In this document: positions 15,654 through 22,863 of the stretch, piece after piece
Layout of the letters: every line of letters starts with the position of its first letter
Position numbering within the stretch: position 1 is the stretch's first letter
Program-made: the position numbers and the translations under genes
The notes under the pieces: model-generated
Database searches by the model: none
What the model was told of the DNA's origin: nothing
Seen by the model: only the letters and a program-made list of their open reading frames with translations
Assembly (NCBI GenBank): GCA_910586545.1
Contig: CAJUIQ010000022.1
Coordinates: forward strand, 1 to 27,953
Direction of reading: 5' to 3'
Length of the DNA: 27,953 nt
Source of the DNA: an uncultured Eubacteriales bacterium
GTDB taxonomy: Bacteria; Bacillota; Clostridia; Oscillospirales; CAG-272

Positions 15654-16619
15654 ATGAGCATTTTTCCTCTTGGAGAAAAAGACTTGAAAATCGGCATTCT
15701 CGGTATGACGGAGGGGAATGGCCATCCATATTCCTGGAGCGCTATGTTCAACGGATTTGATATGCGGTATATGGCGGAATGTCCCTTTCCTGTGATTCCT
15801 GCGTATTTGAAAAAACAGCCTGCCCATACTATTGGAATTCCCGGCGCCCACATTACCCATATCTGCTGTACCGGATACGCCAGGCGTGACATGGCGGAAC
15901 ATATGGCAAAGGCCGCTAATATTCCCAACGTGGTAGATGATCCCTTAGAAATGCTGGGGCAGGTAGACGCAGTGATTTGCGCCACCGATATCGGCGACGA
16001 ACATATCCAGCGGTGCGCGCCTTTCCTGGACGCGGGCATTCCCATGTTTATCGATAAGCCTCTTGTAAATACGGAAGAGGATTTGCAGACCTTTATCCAG
16101 TGGAGGCGAGAAGGGAAACCGTTTCTTTCGTCCTCCTGTATGCGGTACAGCAAGGAGTTGGAACCCTATTATGCCGCGCCTTATCATCTTGGGAGACTGA
16201 TGTACATTTGCTGTCCTATGTCCAAAAAGTGGGAGACATATGGGATTCATGCTGCTGAAGCGGTATATCCGCTGCTTGGCCCAGGATTTGTCTCTGTGCA
16301 GAATACAGGTACCTATGAGCAGGCGCAGGTGCATCTGATTCATGAAAACGGGTGCCGGATAGATATTCCCCAGGGGATTGGTATGGCCGGAGCCGGCATG
16401 CAGATTGTAGGAACAGACGACTATATATATATCGATTGCAAGGATTCTTACTACAGCTTTAAAAAGCAGCTGGATTTGTTCGTCCACTGGCTGCGAACCG
16501 GTGAGGAACCTTATCCGTTTTCAGAAACGATTGAACTGATGAAAATTATTATTGCCGGCCTGCGCAGTCGCGAAGAAGGCGGCAGAGTCGTTTCTCTTTC
16601 AGAGATTTGCGCAGAATAA
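15654..16619 (+). CDS. Gfo/Idh/MocA family oxidoreductase
   Basis: A 321-residue NAD(P)-dependent sugar oxidoreductase fold, the last gene of the operon. The N-terminal Rossmann strand KIGILGMTEGNGHPYSWS departs from the usual GxGxxG, a variant seen in a subset of the family. The acid-lysine motif appears as MFIDKPLV (normally EKP) near residue 130. A His in YGIHAAEAVYP occupies the usual active-site position. Such proteins oxidise or epimerise sugars, sugar phosphates or inositols. The start at 15654 follows GGAG at 6 nt and the second hairpin. A terminator lies 10 bp past the stop. The substrate is unknown. Confidence 0.88.
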   Translation: MSIFPLGEKDLKIGILGMTEGNGHPYSWSAMFNGFDMRYMAECPFPVIPAYLKKQPAHTIGIPGAHITHICCTGYARRDMAEHMAKAANIPNVVDDPLEMLGQVDAVICATDIGDEHIQRCAPFLDAGIPMFIDKPLVNTEEDLQTFIQWRREGKPFLSSSCMRYSKELEPYYAAPYHLGRLMYICCPMSKKWETYGIHAAEAVYPLLGPGFVSVQNTGTYEQAQVHLIHENGCRIDIPQGIGMAGAGMQIVGTDDYIYIDCKDSYYSFKKQLDLFVHWLRTGEEPYPFSETIELMKIIIAGLRSREEGGRVVSLSEICAE

Positions 16620-16628
16620 AATAAATTT

Positions 16629-16662
16629 ATAAAAGAGGTTCATAAAAATGGACCTCTTTTAT
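16629..16662 (+). terminator. Terminator of the sugar operon
   Basis: A 14-bp stem (16629-16642 with 16649-16662, one G-T pair) around a 6-nt loop, ending in TTTTAT and a T-rich tail. It ends the eight-gene transcript that starts near 8273. Confidence 0.85.
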
Positions 16663-16767
16663 ATTGTATATTTATTTATGATAGACGGTAATTCTATGGC
16701 AGAAATAAATAGTATATAATCGGCATTTATATAACGATACAATTAAAGTTGGGTAATTTAGCTGCAA

Positions 16768-16796
16768 TTGACAAATTTGCATAAATTTATTATAAT
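16768..16796 (+). promoter_or_regulatory. Promoter of the LRR-dockerin gene
   Basis: Perfect consensus: TTGACA (16768-16773), a 17-bp spacer and TATAAT (16791-16796), with a start near 16803. The leader before the AUA codon is about 38 nt, which leaves room for only one plausible ribosome site. Confidence 0.9.
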
Positions 16797-16840
16797 ATTG
16801 CCTGCGAAATAAGTAGATTTTACACGAGAAAGGAAGAAAA

Positions 16841-18493
16841 ATAAAAAAGCTTTTATCATGCATACTGGCGCTGTCCATATTGCTTATTCCAGTCTGCGGC
16901 GGCGCTGTAGCAGTTGCAGATGATGGTCTGGGAGCAGTAACGCGGTGTGCGGGACATGAACTTGGCACATTCAGCGATGTATCTGCATGCGTAAATGAGA
17001 ACGGAGCATTACATATTTGTGAGAACAATTTTCCGGATGCAATTTTCAGAAATTATGTTTGCAGACTTCCCGGCGCGGACGACGGATATCTTTCGGATCA
17101 GGAGTGTAAATCGGTAACAGAAATCATTATTGACCACAGCATGGTTTCGTCTTTGCAGGGTATAGAGTTTTTTACTGCTTTGATACATTTAAGCTGTCGT
17201 GATAATCGTCTTACAACTTTAAATGTAAGTTATAGTAAAGAATTAATGGATTTGGACTGCAGTGACAATCAGCTGACGGTAATAGACGTAAGTCATAATA
17301 CAAATTTGACAGGTTTAAACTGCGGTTCCAAACAGCTAACAAAACTGAATGTGCGTGAGAATACGCGCTTGGAAAGCCTGCATATTTACTTTAACGAGAT
17401 AGCAGAGATAGACATAAAAAGCAACACAGCTTTGCAACATTTAGACGCGAATAACAATCAGCTAACAGAATTGGATGTAAAAAAGGTCCCGCAGCTACGC
17501 TGTTTGTCTTGCTACAATAATCAATTGACGCAGCTGGACGTGGGAGATAATCCGAATTTAGAGGAGCTTATTTGCAGCGGTAATCAGTTGACGGAATTAG
17601 ATGTCAGCAGAAATCCTTCTTTACGGATTTTATACTGCTTTTATAATCATTTGAAATCGCTGGACTTAAGAGCAAACGGCCAGTTAACGGAGGCTTATTG
17701 TAATACCCAAAGCAATCCGCTCAATGCTGTTTATAAAAACAGAAGATGGGAAGTGGATCTTGGCGCGTTTGTTCCTCCGCAGGAATTTGATAGGATTCTC
17801 GTTGATGAAATCGGAACATTCGATCCGAATACAGGAATCGTGACCTTTGCAGAAAAACCGGCTTATTTTGCGTATTATTATGATACGGGAAATCCTGTAA
17901 ATGAATATCTAATAACCGTGTTGGAAAATGAACATGTTTTCAGCGAATGGACGATAACACAGGAAGCAATCTGCACAGAAGATGGAAGCAAGTCCCATTA
18001 TTGCTTACAGTGTGTATACGAGGAAATCGTTCCGATTTATTCCAATGGACATACATATACAAATGAGGGCATTTGTATGAATTGTGGTTTTGCCAGAATT
18101 TGCAGGATCAATATAAACGGAAAAATAGTCCAGCATACGGTAGGGCAGGAGCGTTCTTTGACGGCGGATAGTTTTTACCTATCCCAAGGATGGGGATATC
18201 GATTTGCAGGCTGGCGTGGAGATATCGACACGATTGCGGACCCGGCGAGCAGCGATACCACTGTCAGGATTCCGGCAAGAGATATTACGCTTCAAGCAGA
18301 ATATATTCTCATTGGGGATATAGATGGAAACGGAGATATAACTCCGGCAGATGCAGTACAGATTGCTAGGATGTCTGTACAGAATATTCCTGAAAGGTCT
18401 GCGGGAGATATAGATGGAGATGGAATCGTAACTTCTGCTGATGTGGTATATATGAAGCGATATCTGGTTGGAAATTTTACGCCGACGAAATAA
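16841..18493 (+). CDS. Secreted leucine-rich-repeat protein with C-terminal dockerin
   Basis: A 550-residue exported protein. The signal peptide reads (M)KKLLSCILALSILLIP then CGGAVAVA before DD. Around residues 95-290 lie about eight 21-residue repeats of the type L-x-C-x-x-NQLT-x-LDVS-x-N-x-x-L (internalin-like LRR). A stretch with CTEDGSKSHYCLQC and GICMNCG looks like paired Cys motifs common in clostridial surface proteins. A beta-rich FAGWRGD repeat region follows. The C-terminus is a type I dockerin with two calcium loops, GDIDGNGDITPADAVQIARM and GDIDGDGIVTSADVVYMKRY. The only start consistent with the signal peptide and the AAAGGAAG site is the ATA at 16841. The first conventional codon in frame is TTG at 16880, inside the signal sequence. 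It is monocistronic. A dockerin predicts a cohesin partner elsewhere in the genome. Confidence 0.88.
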   Translation: MKKLLSCILALSILLIPVCGGAVAVADDGLGAVTRCAGHELGTFSDVSACVNENGALHICENNFPDAIFRNYVCRLPGADDGYLSDQECKSVTEIIIDHSMVSSLQGIEFFTALIHLSCRDNRLTTLNVSYSKELMDLDCSDNQLTVIDVSHNTNLTGLNCGSKQLTKLNVRENTRLESLHIYFNEIAEIDIKSNTALQHLDANNNQLTELDVKKVPQLRCLSCYNNQLTQLDVGDNPNLEELICSGNQLTELDVSRNPSLRILYCFYNHLKSLDLRANGQLTEAYCNTQSNPLNAVYKNRRWEVDLGAFVPPQEFDRILVDEIGTFDPNTGIVTFAEKPAYFAYYYDTGNPVNEYLITVLENEHVFSEWTITQEAICTEDGSKSHYCLQCVYEEIVPIYSNGHTYTNEGICMNCGFARICRININGKIVQHTVGQERSLTADSFYLSQGWGYRFAGWRGDIDTIADPASSDTTVRIPARDITLQAEYILIGDIDGNGDITPADAVQIARMSVQNIPERSAGDIDGDGIVTSADVVYMKRYLVGNFTPTK

Positions 18494-18497
18494 AGAA

Positions 18498-18536
18498 AAA
18501 ATCCCTGTGGGAAGGTTGTCTTTCCACAGGGATTTT
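18498..18536. terminator. Bidirectional terminator
   Basis: A long stem (18498-18514 with 18520-18536, one G-T pair) with an A-run before and a TTTTATTCTT tail after. It separates the convergent dockerin gene (plus) and CBS-domain gene (minus) and can serve both. Confidence 0.9.
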
Positions 18537-18584
18537 ATTCTTAAGTATTTTTTAGAAATATTTTCGATATGAAAAGGGTACTGG

Positions 18585-19868
18585 TTAGTCGTCATCGTTT
18601 TCTTGGGGAGGATCAATTTTTTTGACATTGATTTCCTTGACCATTTTATTGTCGCAATCGGTTACCTTTACCAACAGATTTCCATAGATAAAGGTCTCAC
18701 CTATTTCCGGAATTCCTTCAAATTGCATTTGAATCCAACCGTTTATTGTCTGCGGCTTTTCGTCATCCTCTTCATATTTGATGTCGAAATAGTCCAAAAG
18801 CTCATCCAAATCGGCGGCGCAATCCATGGTGATACTGCCGTCGTCGTTGACAATCATGGAGAAGGTTTCCACTTCATCGTGCTCATCCCATACATCGCCG
18901 ATCAACTCCTCGATGATATCCTCCATGGTGACGATTCCCAGCAGACCGCCAAACTCGTCAATGACGAAAGCCATATGACATTTTTCACTTTGGAGATCCC
19001 GTAAAAGATCGTCGACTTTGTGATGCTTGGACACAAATAAGGGCTTTTGATAAAATGAATGCAAATCTGTTTTCCCAGAGTTAAAGGCGAAGAAAAAGTC
19101 TTTTTCATGAAGCACGCCTTTGATATCGTCTACAGAATCTCCGATAACCGGCAGTCTGGAATATCCGGTATCAAAAAACAGCATCATGATTTCTCTGGGG
19201 TCAGTGTCTTCTTTTACTGCTGCAATGTCAATACGGGGGGTGAGAATTTCGCCTGCGGTAAGATCACTGAATTCAATGGCACTGCGGATCAGCTCGCTTT
19301 CGTCTTCATCCAACCCTCCGTCCTGTTCTGCCTCTTCTACCATGGTGATCAAATCATCTTCTGTAGTAATAGAAACGGAATCCGTCTTAAAAATCTTGCA
19401 TAGCAGCGTTTTCAGAAAGGAAAACAGGGCAGTGACGGGCGTAAATATAGTAACGAGGCCCTTCATAATGCCGCATATAGCCATTGTATATCCATCTGCG
19501 TGATCTTTAGCCAAGGTTTTAGGGGAAATTTCACCGAATATCAATACCACCACGGTAATGACAATTGTGGAAATAGTGGCTACCAAATCTTCGCTTGCAT
19601 CAGTCAACAAATGCATAAAAAACAGTGTGCTGATGGTGGTTAAAGTAATATTTACAATATTGTTTCCAATAAGAGTAGTGGTGATCAGTTTGTCATAACG
19701 ATCATCCAGCTTTAACACGAGCGCAGCTTTTTTGTTTCCTGACGACGCAAGACTTTTCATTCGAATGCGGTTAAAAGAAGAAAATGCGGTTTCCGTTGCC
19801 GAGAAAAAGCCCGACAGTGCGGTAAGTAAAATCATGACGAAAAGCATGATTATACTGTCGCTGTCCAT
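18585..19868 (-). CDS. DUF21/CBS-domain membrane protein (CorC/HlyC, CNNM-like)
   Basis: A 427-residue inner-membrane protein of the hemolysin-C/CNNM family, several of whose members are linked to magnesium or cobalt export. The N-terminal DUF21 domain has membrane helices at about 5-27, 60-85, 95-115 and 130-155, and the family block SGFFSATETAFSSFNRIRMK. Two CBS domains follow (ILTPRIDIAAVKEDTD...GYSRLPVIGDSVDDIKGVLHEKD, and HMAFVIDEFGGLLGIVTMEDIIEELIGDVWDEHD). The C-terminal transporter-associated domain is intact. The start at 19868 (MDSDSI) is chosen; a TTG at 19889 overlaps the AAAGGA site itself. It has its own promoter. The acidic C-terminus ends ENDDD. Confidence 0.92.
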   Translation of the reverse strand: MDSDSIIMLFVMILLTALSGFFSATETAFSSFNRIRMKSLASSGNKKAALVLKLDDRYDKLITTTLIGNNIVNITLTTISTLFFMHLLTDASEDLVATISTIVITVVVLIFGEISPKTLAKDHADGYTMAICGIMKGLVTIFTPVTALFSFLKTLLCKIFKTDSVSITTEDDLITMVEEAEQDGGLDEDESELIRSAIEFSDLTAGEILTPRIDIAAVKEDTDPREIMMLFFDTGYSRLPVIGDSVDDIKGVLHEKDFFFAFNSGKTDLHSFYQKPLFVSKHHKVDDLLRDLQSEKCHMAFVIDEFGGLLGIVTMEDIIEELIGDVWDEHDEVETFSMIVNDDGSITMDCAADLDELLDYFDIKYEEDDEKPQTINGWIQMQFEGIPEIGETFIYGNLLVKVTDCDNKMVKEINVKKIDPPQENDDD

Positions 19869-19905
19869 AATATTGTTAGTTCCTTTCAAGATAAAGTTAC
19901 TGTTT

Positions 19906-19935
19906 ATTATATACCATAAAAGAGCGGTTTGTCAA
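19906..19935 (-). promoter_or_regulatory. Promoter of the DUF21/CBS gene
   Basis: On the minus strand TTGACA (19930-19935), an 18-bp spacer and TATAAT (19906-19911), placed between the ROK-like gene stop and the CBS gene start. Confidence 0.75.
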
Positions 19936-19956
19936 TGTACTTTTGCATACGTCTTT

Positions 19957-20991
19957 TTATTCTCCCAAAATATGTGTGAGAAACCATTTTTCTTTAATTA
20001 TTTTTGCGGCATTGTGAACACCTGCGCCGTTGCAGTCAATTCCTACTACTTCGGGAAGCTGTGCGTCCTGATCCGGTCGAATACCTGCCAGCCGCTCTCG
20101 AATCAATATAGTAAGGGATCCTGGATCAGCATAAAGATTGCCTGTCAAAACGATTTTATCAATGGGAACAACAGAGAAAATCCAATATAGTGTGTTAGAT
20201 AAGACAGTCAATGCTTGATCCACGTTTGCGCTGCGGCAAATAAAGTCTTCCACCGATTTTCCGCCACTTGCTCCCACGTTGCCAAATTTACAAAATCGTA
20301 TGGTTTCGCTGCTGTCTCCATTACGTAAGTAGCAACTGGATATTTCCTGCTTGTCCAAAAAAACGCATAGAACACTTGTGTCTTTTCCTATTGTGTCCTG
20401 AACGGCGCCTGCAGTAAATCGACGTATATCTCCGATGACTGGCGTGACCGCGCCAAAGGAGTACTCTTCAAAAATACTGCGCAGAGCCAGTCCTGTTAAT
20501 TGCGGGTTTCGAGGCAAGAGAACTCGATCAGTGTAATCGTCATAGTCACCGGGAGTAAGAATGGCACAACCGCAGCATTTTTGTACGTTAATTTTCTCAC
20601 TAACATAACGGCTGGCTTGTTCAAAGAAAAAATGCAAATTTTCATCTGCAAAATAGTCAGGATTGAAATGATATGAAAATGTGTCTGTAATGCGCAGTGT
20701 CAAATCACAAATATGAACCGAGTAGTTTGGGGTCGCTAAATTGTAAACGACAATATAAATACTGCCGGAGGCGCTTAGTACTCTGGATTTGCGCCCGCGG
20801 ACGCCGTCGAGGGATACGGTTTGACGCAAAATTTTTAGAGAAAGGAGTGCGTCTGCAACTTTTCCAACGGTGACGACACTCAACCCAGTAATTTTGGCAA
20901 TTTCTGCTCTGGAAATTCTATTTTTTGAAGTTGCCGCTCGAAAAATCTCCAAAACGCTTTCCGATTTTAAATTTCCAAATTCCGATTTCAT
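19957..20991 (-). CDS. ROK-like transcriptional regulator with degenerate sugar-kinase domain
   Basis: A 344-residue protein. Residues 10-75 are a MarR-like winged helix (SVLEIFRAATSKNRISRAEIAKITGLSVVTVGKVADALLSLKIL), the arrangement of NagC/XylR-type ROK repressors. The rest has the ROK length and fold pattern, but the phosphate loop DxGxT (here VVYNLATPNYSV) and the zinc motif CxCGxxGC are absent. If it senses a sugar it does so without kinase chemistry. The C-terminal GIDCNGAGVHNAAKII corresponds to the usual ROK end. The start at 20991 has GGAG 10 nt upstream; a GTG at 21018 lacks a site. It is monocistronic with its own promoter. Control of the nearby fucosidase or sugar operon is possible but not shown. 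Confidence 0.8.
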   Translation of the reverse strand: MKSEFGNLKSESVLEIFRAATSKNRISRAEIAKITGLSVVTVGKVADALLSLKILRQTVSLDGVRGRKSRVLSASGSIYIVVYNLATPNYSVHICDLTLRITDTFSYHFNPDYFADENLHFFFEQASRYVSEKINVQKCCGCAILTPGDYDDYTDRVLLPRNPQLTGLALRSIFEEYSFGAVTPVIGDIRRFTAGAVQDTIGKDTSVLCVFLDKQEISSCYLRNGDSSETIRFCKFGNVGASGGKSVEDFICRSANVDQALTVLSNTLYWIFSVVPIDKIVLTGNLYADPGSLTILIRERLAGIRPDQDAQLPEVVGIDCNGAGVHNAAKIIKEKWFLTHILGE

Positions 20992-21045
20992 GTTTTGTTT
21001 ACTCCATAGTAGTGTCACAGTTTTTTACCTTAGTCTTACACTGTT

Positions 21046-21074
21046 ATTTTACAGCATCAGTGCTTTTCTGTCAA
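21046..21074 (-). promoter_or_regulatory. Promoter of the ROK-like regulator
   Basis: On the minus strand TTGACA (21069-21074), a 17-bp spacer and TAAAAT (21046-21051). An AGTGT / ACACT inverted pair lies downstream in the leader (about 21009-21043) and could be an autoregulatory site, which is weaker evidence. Confidence 0.75.
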
Positions 21075-21169
21075 TGTATTCCAAAAAGGATTATAAAGAA
21101 CAAGTATTTAACAGATTTTTATACTGGCGCGGAAAATATTTATTTTTGTATTTGAAGTAGGGAAAGCTG

Positions 21170-21198
21170 TTGACAAATACATTTGACAAATGTATAAT
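21170..21198 (+). promoter_or_regulatory. BlaI-operon promoter with embedded 19-bp operator
   Basis: Consensus TTGACA (21170-21175), a 17-bp spacer and TATAAT (21193-21198). ATACATTTGACAAATGTAT (21177-21195) is a perfect palindrome around a central A and fills the spacer. It has the TACA...TGTA ends typical of BlaI/MecI/CopY operators, so the repressor encoded just downstream very probably controls itself here. Confidence 0.88.
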
Positions 21199-21319
21199 GT
21201 ATTTTAGTCAAGAGCAGGATATGCGCGCGGTTTTCACATGGCCGCACCAGCTTTGGGATGCATTTGTGGAGCGTGTATCCGATATAAGATAGTTTAAGAT
21301 AGTGAAGGAGAAATATGTT

Positions 21320-21733
21320 ATGGCAAGCGCTGCGAGTGCCGGAATAAAGACAGAGGACATTAATTATACAAAAAAACTTCCGGATGCGGAATTTGATGTG
21401 ATGGCAGCAGTATGGGAGGGAATTCCTCCTGTTAATACTGCATATTTGATGGAAAAGGTAGGAAAAAGCAAAGGCTGGAAGGCGTCCACTTTAATTTCTT
21501 TTTTGGTACGTTTAGAGGATCGAGGCTATATAACTTCAGAAAAGCGTGGGAAAGAGCGGTATTATACACCTGTGGCAGAGCAAGAACGATATATGCAATC
21601 TGTGACAGAACAGTTTGTGCGGCAGTATCATAATGGATCTTTTGTGCATCTAATGGATACACTGTATCGAGATAAGAGTCTTTCCGAAGCGGATATTGAC
21701 GAGCTTTTGGAATGGTTAAAAACCAAGTATTGA
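21320..21733 (+). CDS. BlaI/MecI/CopY family transcriptional repressor
   Basis: A 137-residue winged-helix repressor. After an N-terminal extension of about 24 residues it has the family core KLPDAEFDVMAAVWEGIPPVNTAYLMEKV, KGWKASTLISFLVRLEDRGYI and the wing EKRGKERYYTPVAEQERYM. The C-terminal dimer helices (SLSEADIDELLEWLK) are typical. The start at 21320 follows AAGGAG at 9 nt; the GTG at 21302 overlaps that site. It is the first gene of a four-gene operon. No BlaR1/MecR1 sensor protease is encoded next to it, so it is an orphan whose inducing signal is unknown. Despite the family name there is no beta-lactamase here. Confidence 0.92.
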   Translation: MASAASAGIKTEDINYTKKLPDAEFDVMAAVWEGIPPVNTAYLMEKVGKSKGWKASTLISFLVRLEDRGYITSEKRGKERYYTPVAEQERYMQSVTEQFVRQYHNGSFVHLMDTLYRDKSLSEADIDELLEWLKTKY

Positions 21734-21752
21734 TTTGAAAATGGAAGATTTT

Positions 21753-22496
21753 ATGACGGCCCCAAGCGCTGCCAGATTTGCTGCTGCAAGGGAAGTGTTA
21801 TTGCAAAATCATGAAAGATACAATATTGGTACATATCGAGAAAGAAGTCAGCATCTAATTTTAAAGCATTATTTTGAACCGGATTCAGACAGGCACGAAA
21901 TCCCACTGGAGGGATATATTGCTGATATATACAGCGAGGCGGGCGTCATTGAAATACAAACCTCCAGCTTTGGCGCGCTGCAAAGCAAGCTGGAGGCTTT
22001 TTTACGCAATTATCCGGTGACACTTGTGTATCCTAGTGCTATTAAAAAACGTATAATTTGGACGGATCCCGAAACCGGAACCACGAGCGTTGGCGCTTTC
22101 AGAAACTTTCAGAGAACGCGCTTTTCCATTTTATCAGAATTATTTTCTATTTCTGCCTTTTTTGCGCATCCGCACCTGCATATATTGCAGCTTTTGACAG
22201 CTGCCAGTGACTATAAGCTGCTAGATGGGTTTGGCAAAGATCGAAAAGGAAGGGCTACCAAAACGGATACCATTCCTGAGGAGCTGTTGGAGATCGTTTC
22301 TTTGCGTGATCGGGGAGATATTTTGCAGATGCTTCCGTTTTTTTCAGGGCAAACTATTACCAACGCAGAAATGGCAAAGGCATTTGGTATGCGGGGAATG
22401 AAGCTTTGGCGGGCGGTAAAATTTTTAGAAAAAATAGAAGTGCTATACCGTAGTGGCAAGAAGGGAAACAGCATTCTTTATACGATTGCAGACTGA
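21753..22496 (+). CDS. Uncharacterised protein: predicted PD-(D/E)xQ nuclease fold plus winged helix
   Basis: A 247-residue protein I recognise only as a recurring clostridial family of unknown function. Near residues 25-75 RERSQHLILKHYFEP is followed by EIPLEGYIADIYSEAGVIEIQTSSF and a helix QSKLEAFLRNY. The order Glu, then D-I-(x)-VIEIQT matches the PD-(D/E)xK core with Gln in the Lys position, followed by a strand TLVYPSAIKKRIIW. The C-terminal 70 residues (GQTITNAEMAKAFGMRGMKLWRAVKFLEKIEVLYRSGKKGNSILYTI) look like a winged helix. Nuclease activity is inference. It follows the BlaI gene by 19 bp. The ATG at 21753 has GGAAG 5 nt upstream; the ATG at 21741 is an alternative. Confidence 0.7.
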   Translation: MTAPSAARFAAAREVLLQNHERYNIGTYRERSQHLILKHYFEPDSDRHEIPLEGYIADIYSEAGVIEIQTSSFGALQSKLEAFLRNYPVTLVYPSAIKKRIIWTDPETGTTSVGAFRNFQRTRFSILSELFSISAFFAHPHLHILQLLTAASDYKLLDGFGKDRKGRATKTDTIPEELLEIVSLRDRGDILQMLPFFSGQTITNAEMAKAFGMRGMKLWRAVKFLEKIEVLYRSGKKGNSILYTIAD

Positions 22497-22533
22497 CTTA
22501 CGGCAGTTGTATAAAAAATTTGAGGATTGTAGG

Positions 22534-22863
22534 ATGAATCTATTAGACAGTCAGGATTGCAGCCCTGACCAGGAGGTCTGCACAGTTGTCTGGGAAGACG
22601 AGACATTGCGGATTGAAAAGATTGTATCTTTTGGCCAAGTAACCCCGCCTGAGCAGGTGTACTGTCAATGCGAGGCCGAGTGGGTAAGTGTTTTACAGGG
22701 ACGGGGGATTTTGTATTTTCCAGACACAGATACGAAAGTCGTTCTTGCGTCGGGAGAGCACATGATGATCCCGCCGGGAAAGCGCCATCGAGTTATATAT
22801 ACATCCAAGCCATGCATTTGGCTGTGTGTGTTTGAAAAATGTAGGGGAACAGAGGATGAGTGA
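22534..22863 (+). CDS. Cupin domain protein
   Basis: A 109-residue single-domain cupin. Motif 1 is CEAEWVSVLQGRGILYF, where the usual His pair is missing and the EW(V)xxLQG pattern remains. Motif 2 is LASGEHMMIPPGKRHRVIYT, with the His kept. Metal binding is therefore uncertain. Short cupins of this EWVxxLxG type are widespread and have no agreed function. The start at 22534 follows GAGGA at 7 nt; the longer frame from 22453 overlaps the preceding gene. Its end overlaps the next gene by 8 nt. Confidence 0.83.
   Translation: MNLLDSQDCSPDQEVCTVVWEDETLRIEKIVSFGQVTPPEQVYCQCEAEWVSVLQGRGILYFPDTDTKVVLASGEHMMIPPGKRHRVIYTSKPCIWLCVFEKCRGTEDE

Larger units (their letters stand above)
20992..21319. other. 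Divergent ROK / BlaI intergenic region
   Basis: A 328-bp spacer with the ROK promoter (21046-21074) facing left and the BlaI promoter and palindrome (21170-21198) facing right. 21200-21319 would be an untranslated leader of about 115 nt for the BlaI operon. No convincing hairpin or known riboswitch was recognised there. Two short plus frames overlapping 20870-21160 have no ribosome site. Confidence 0.6.
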
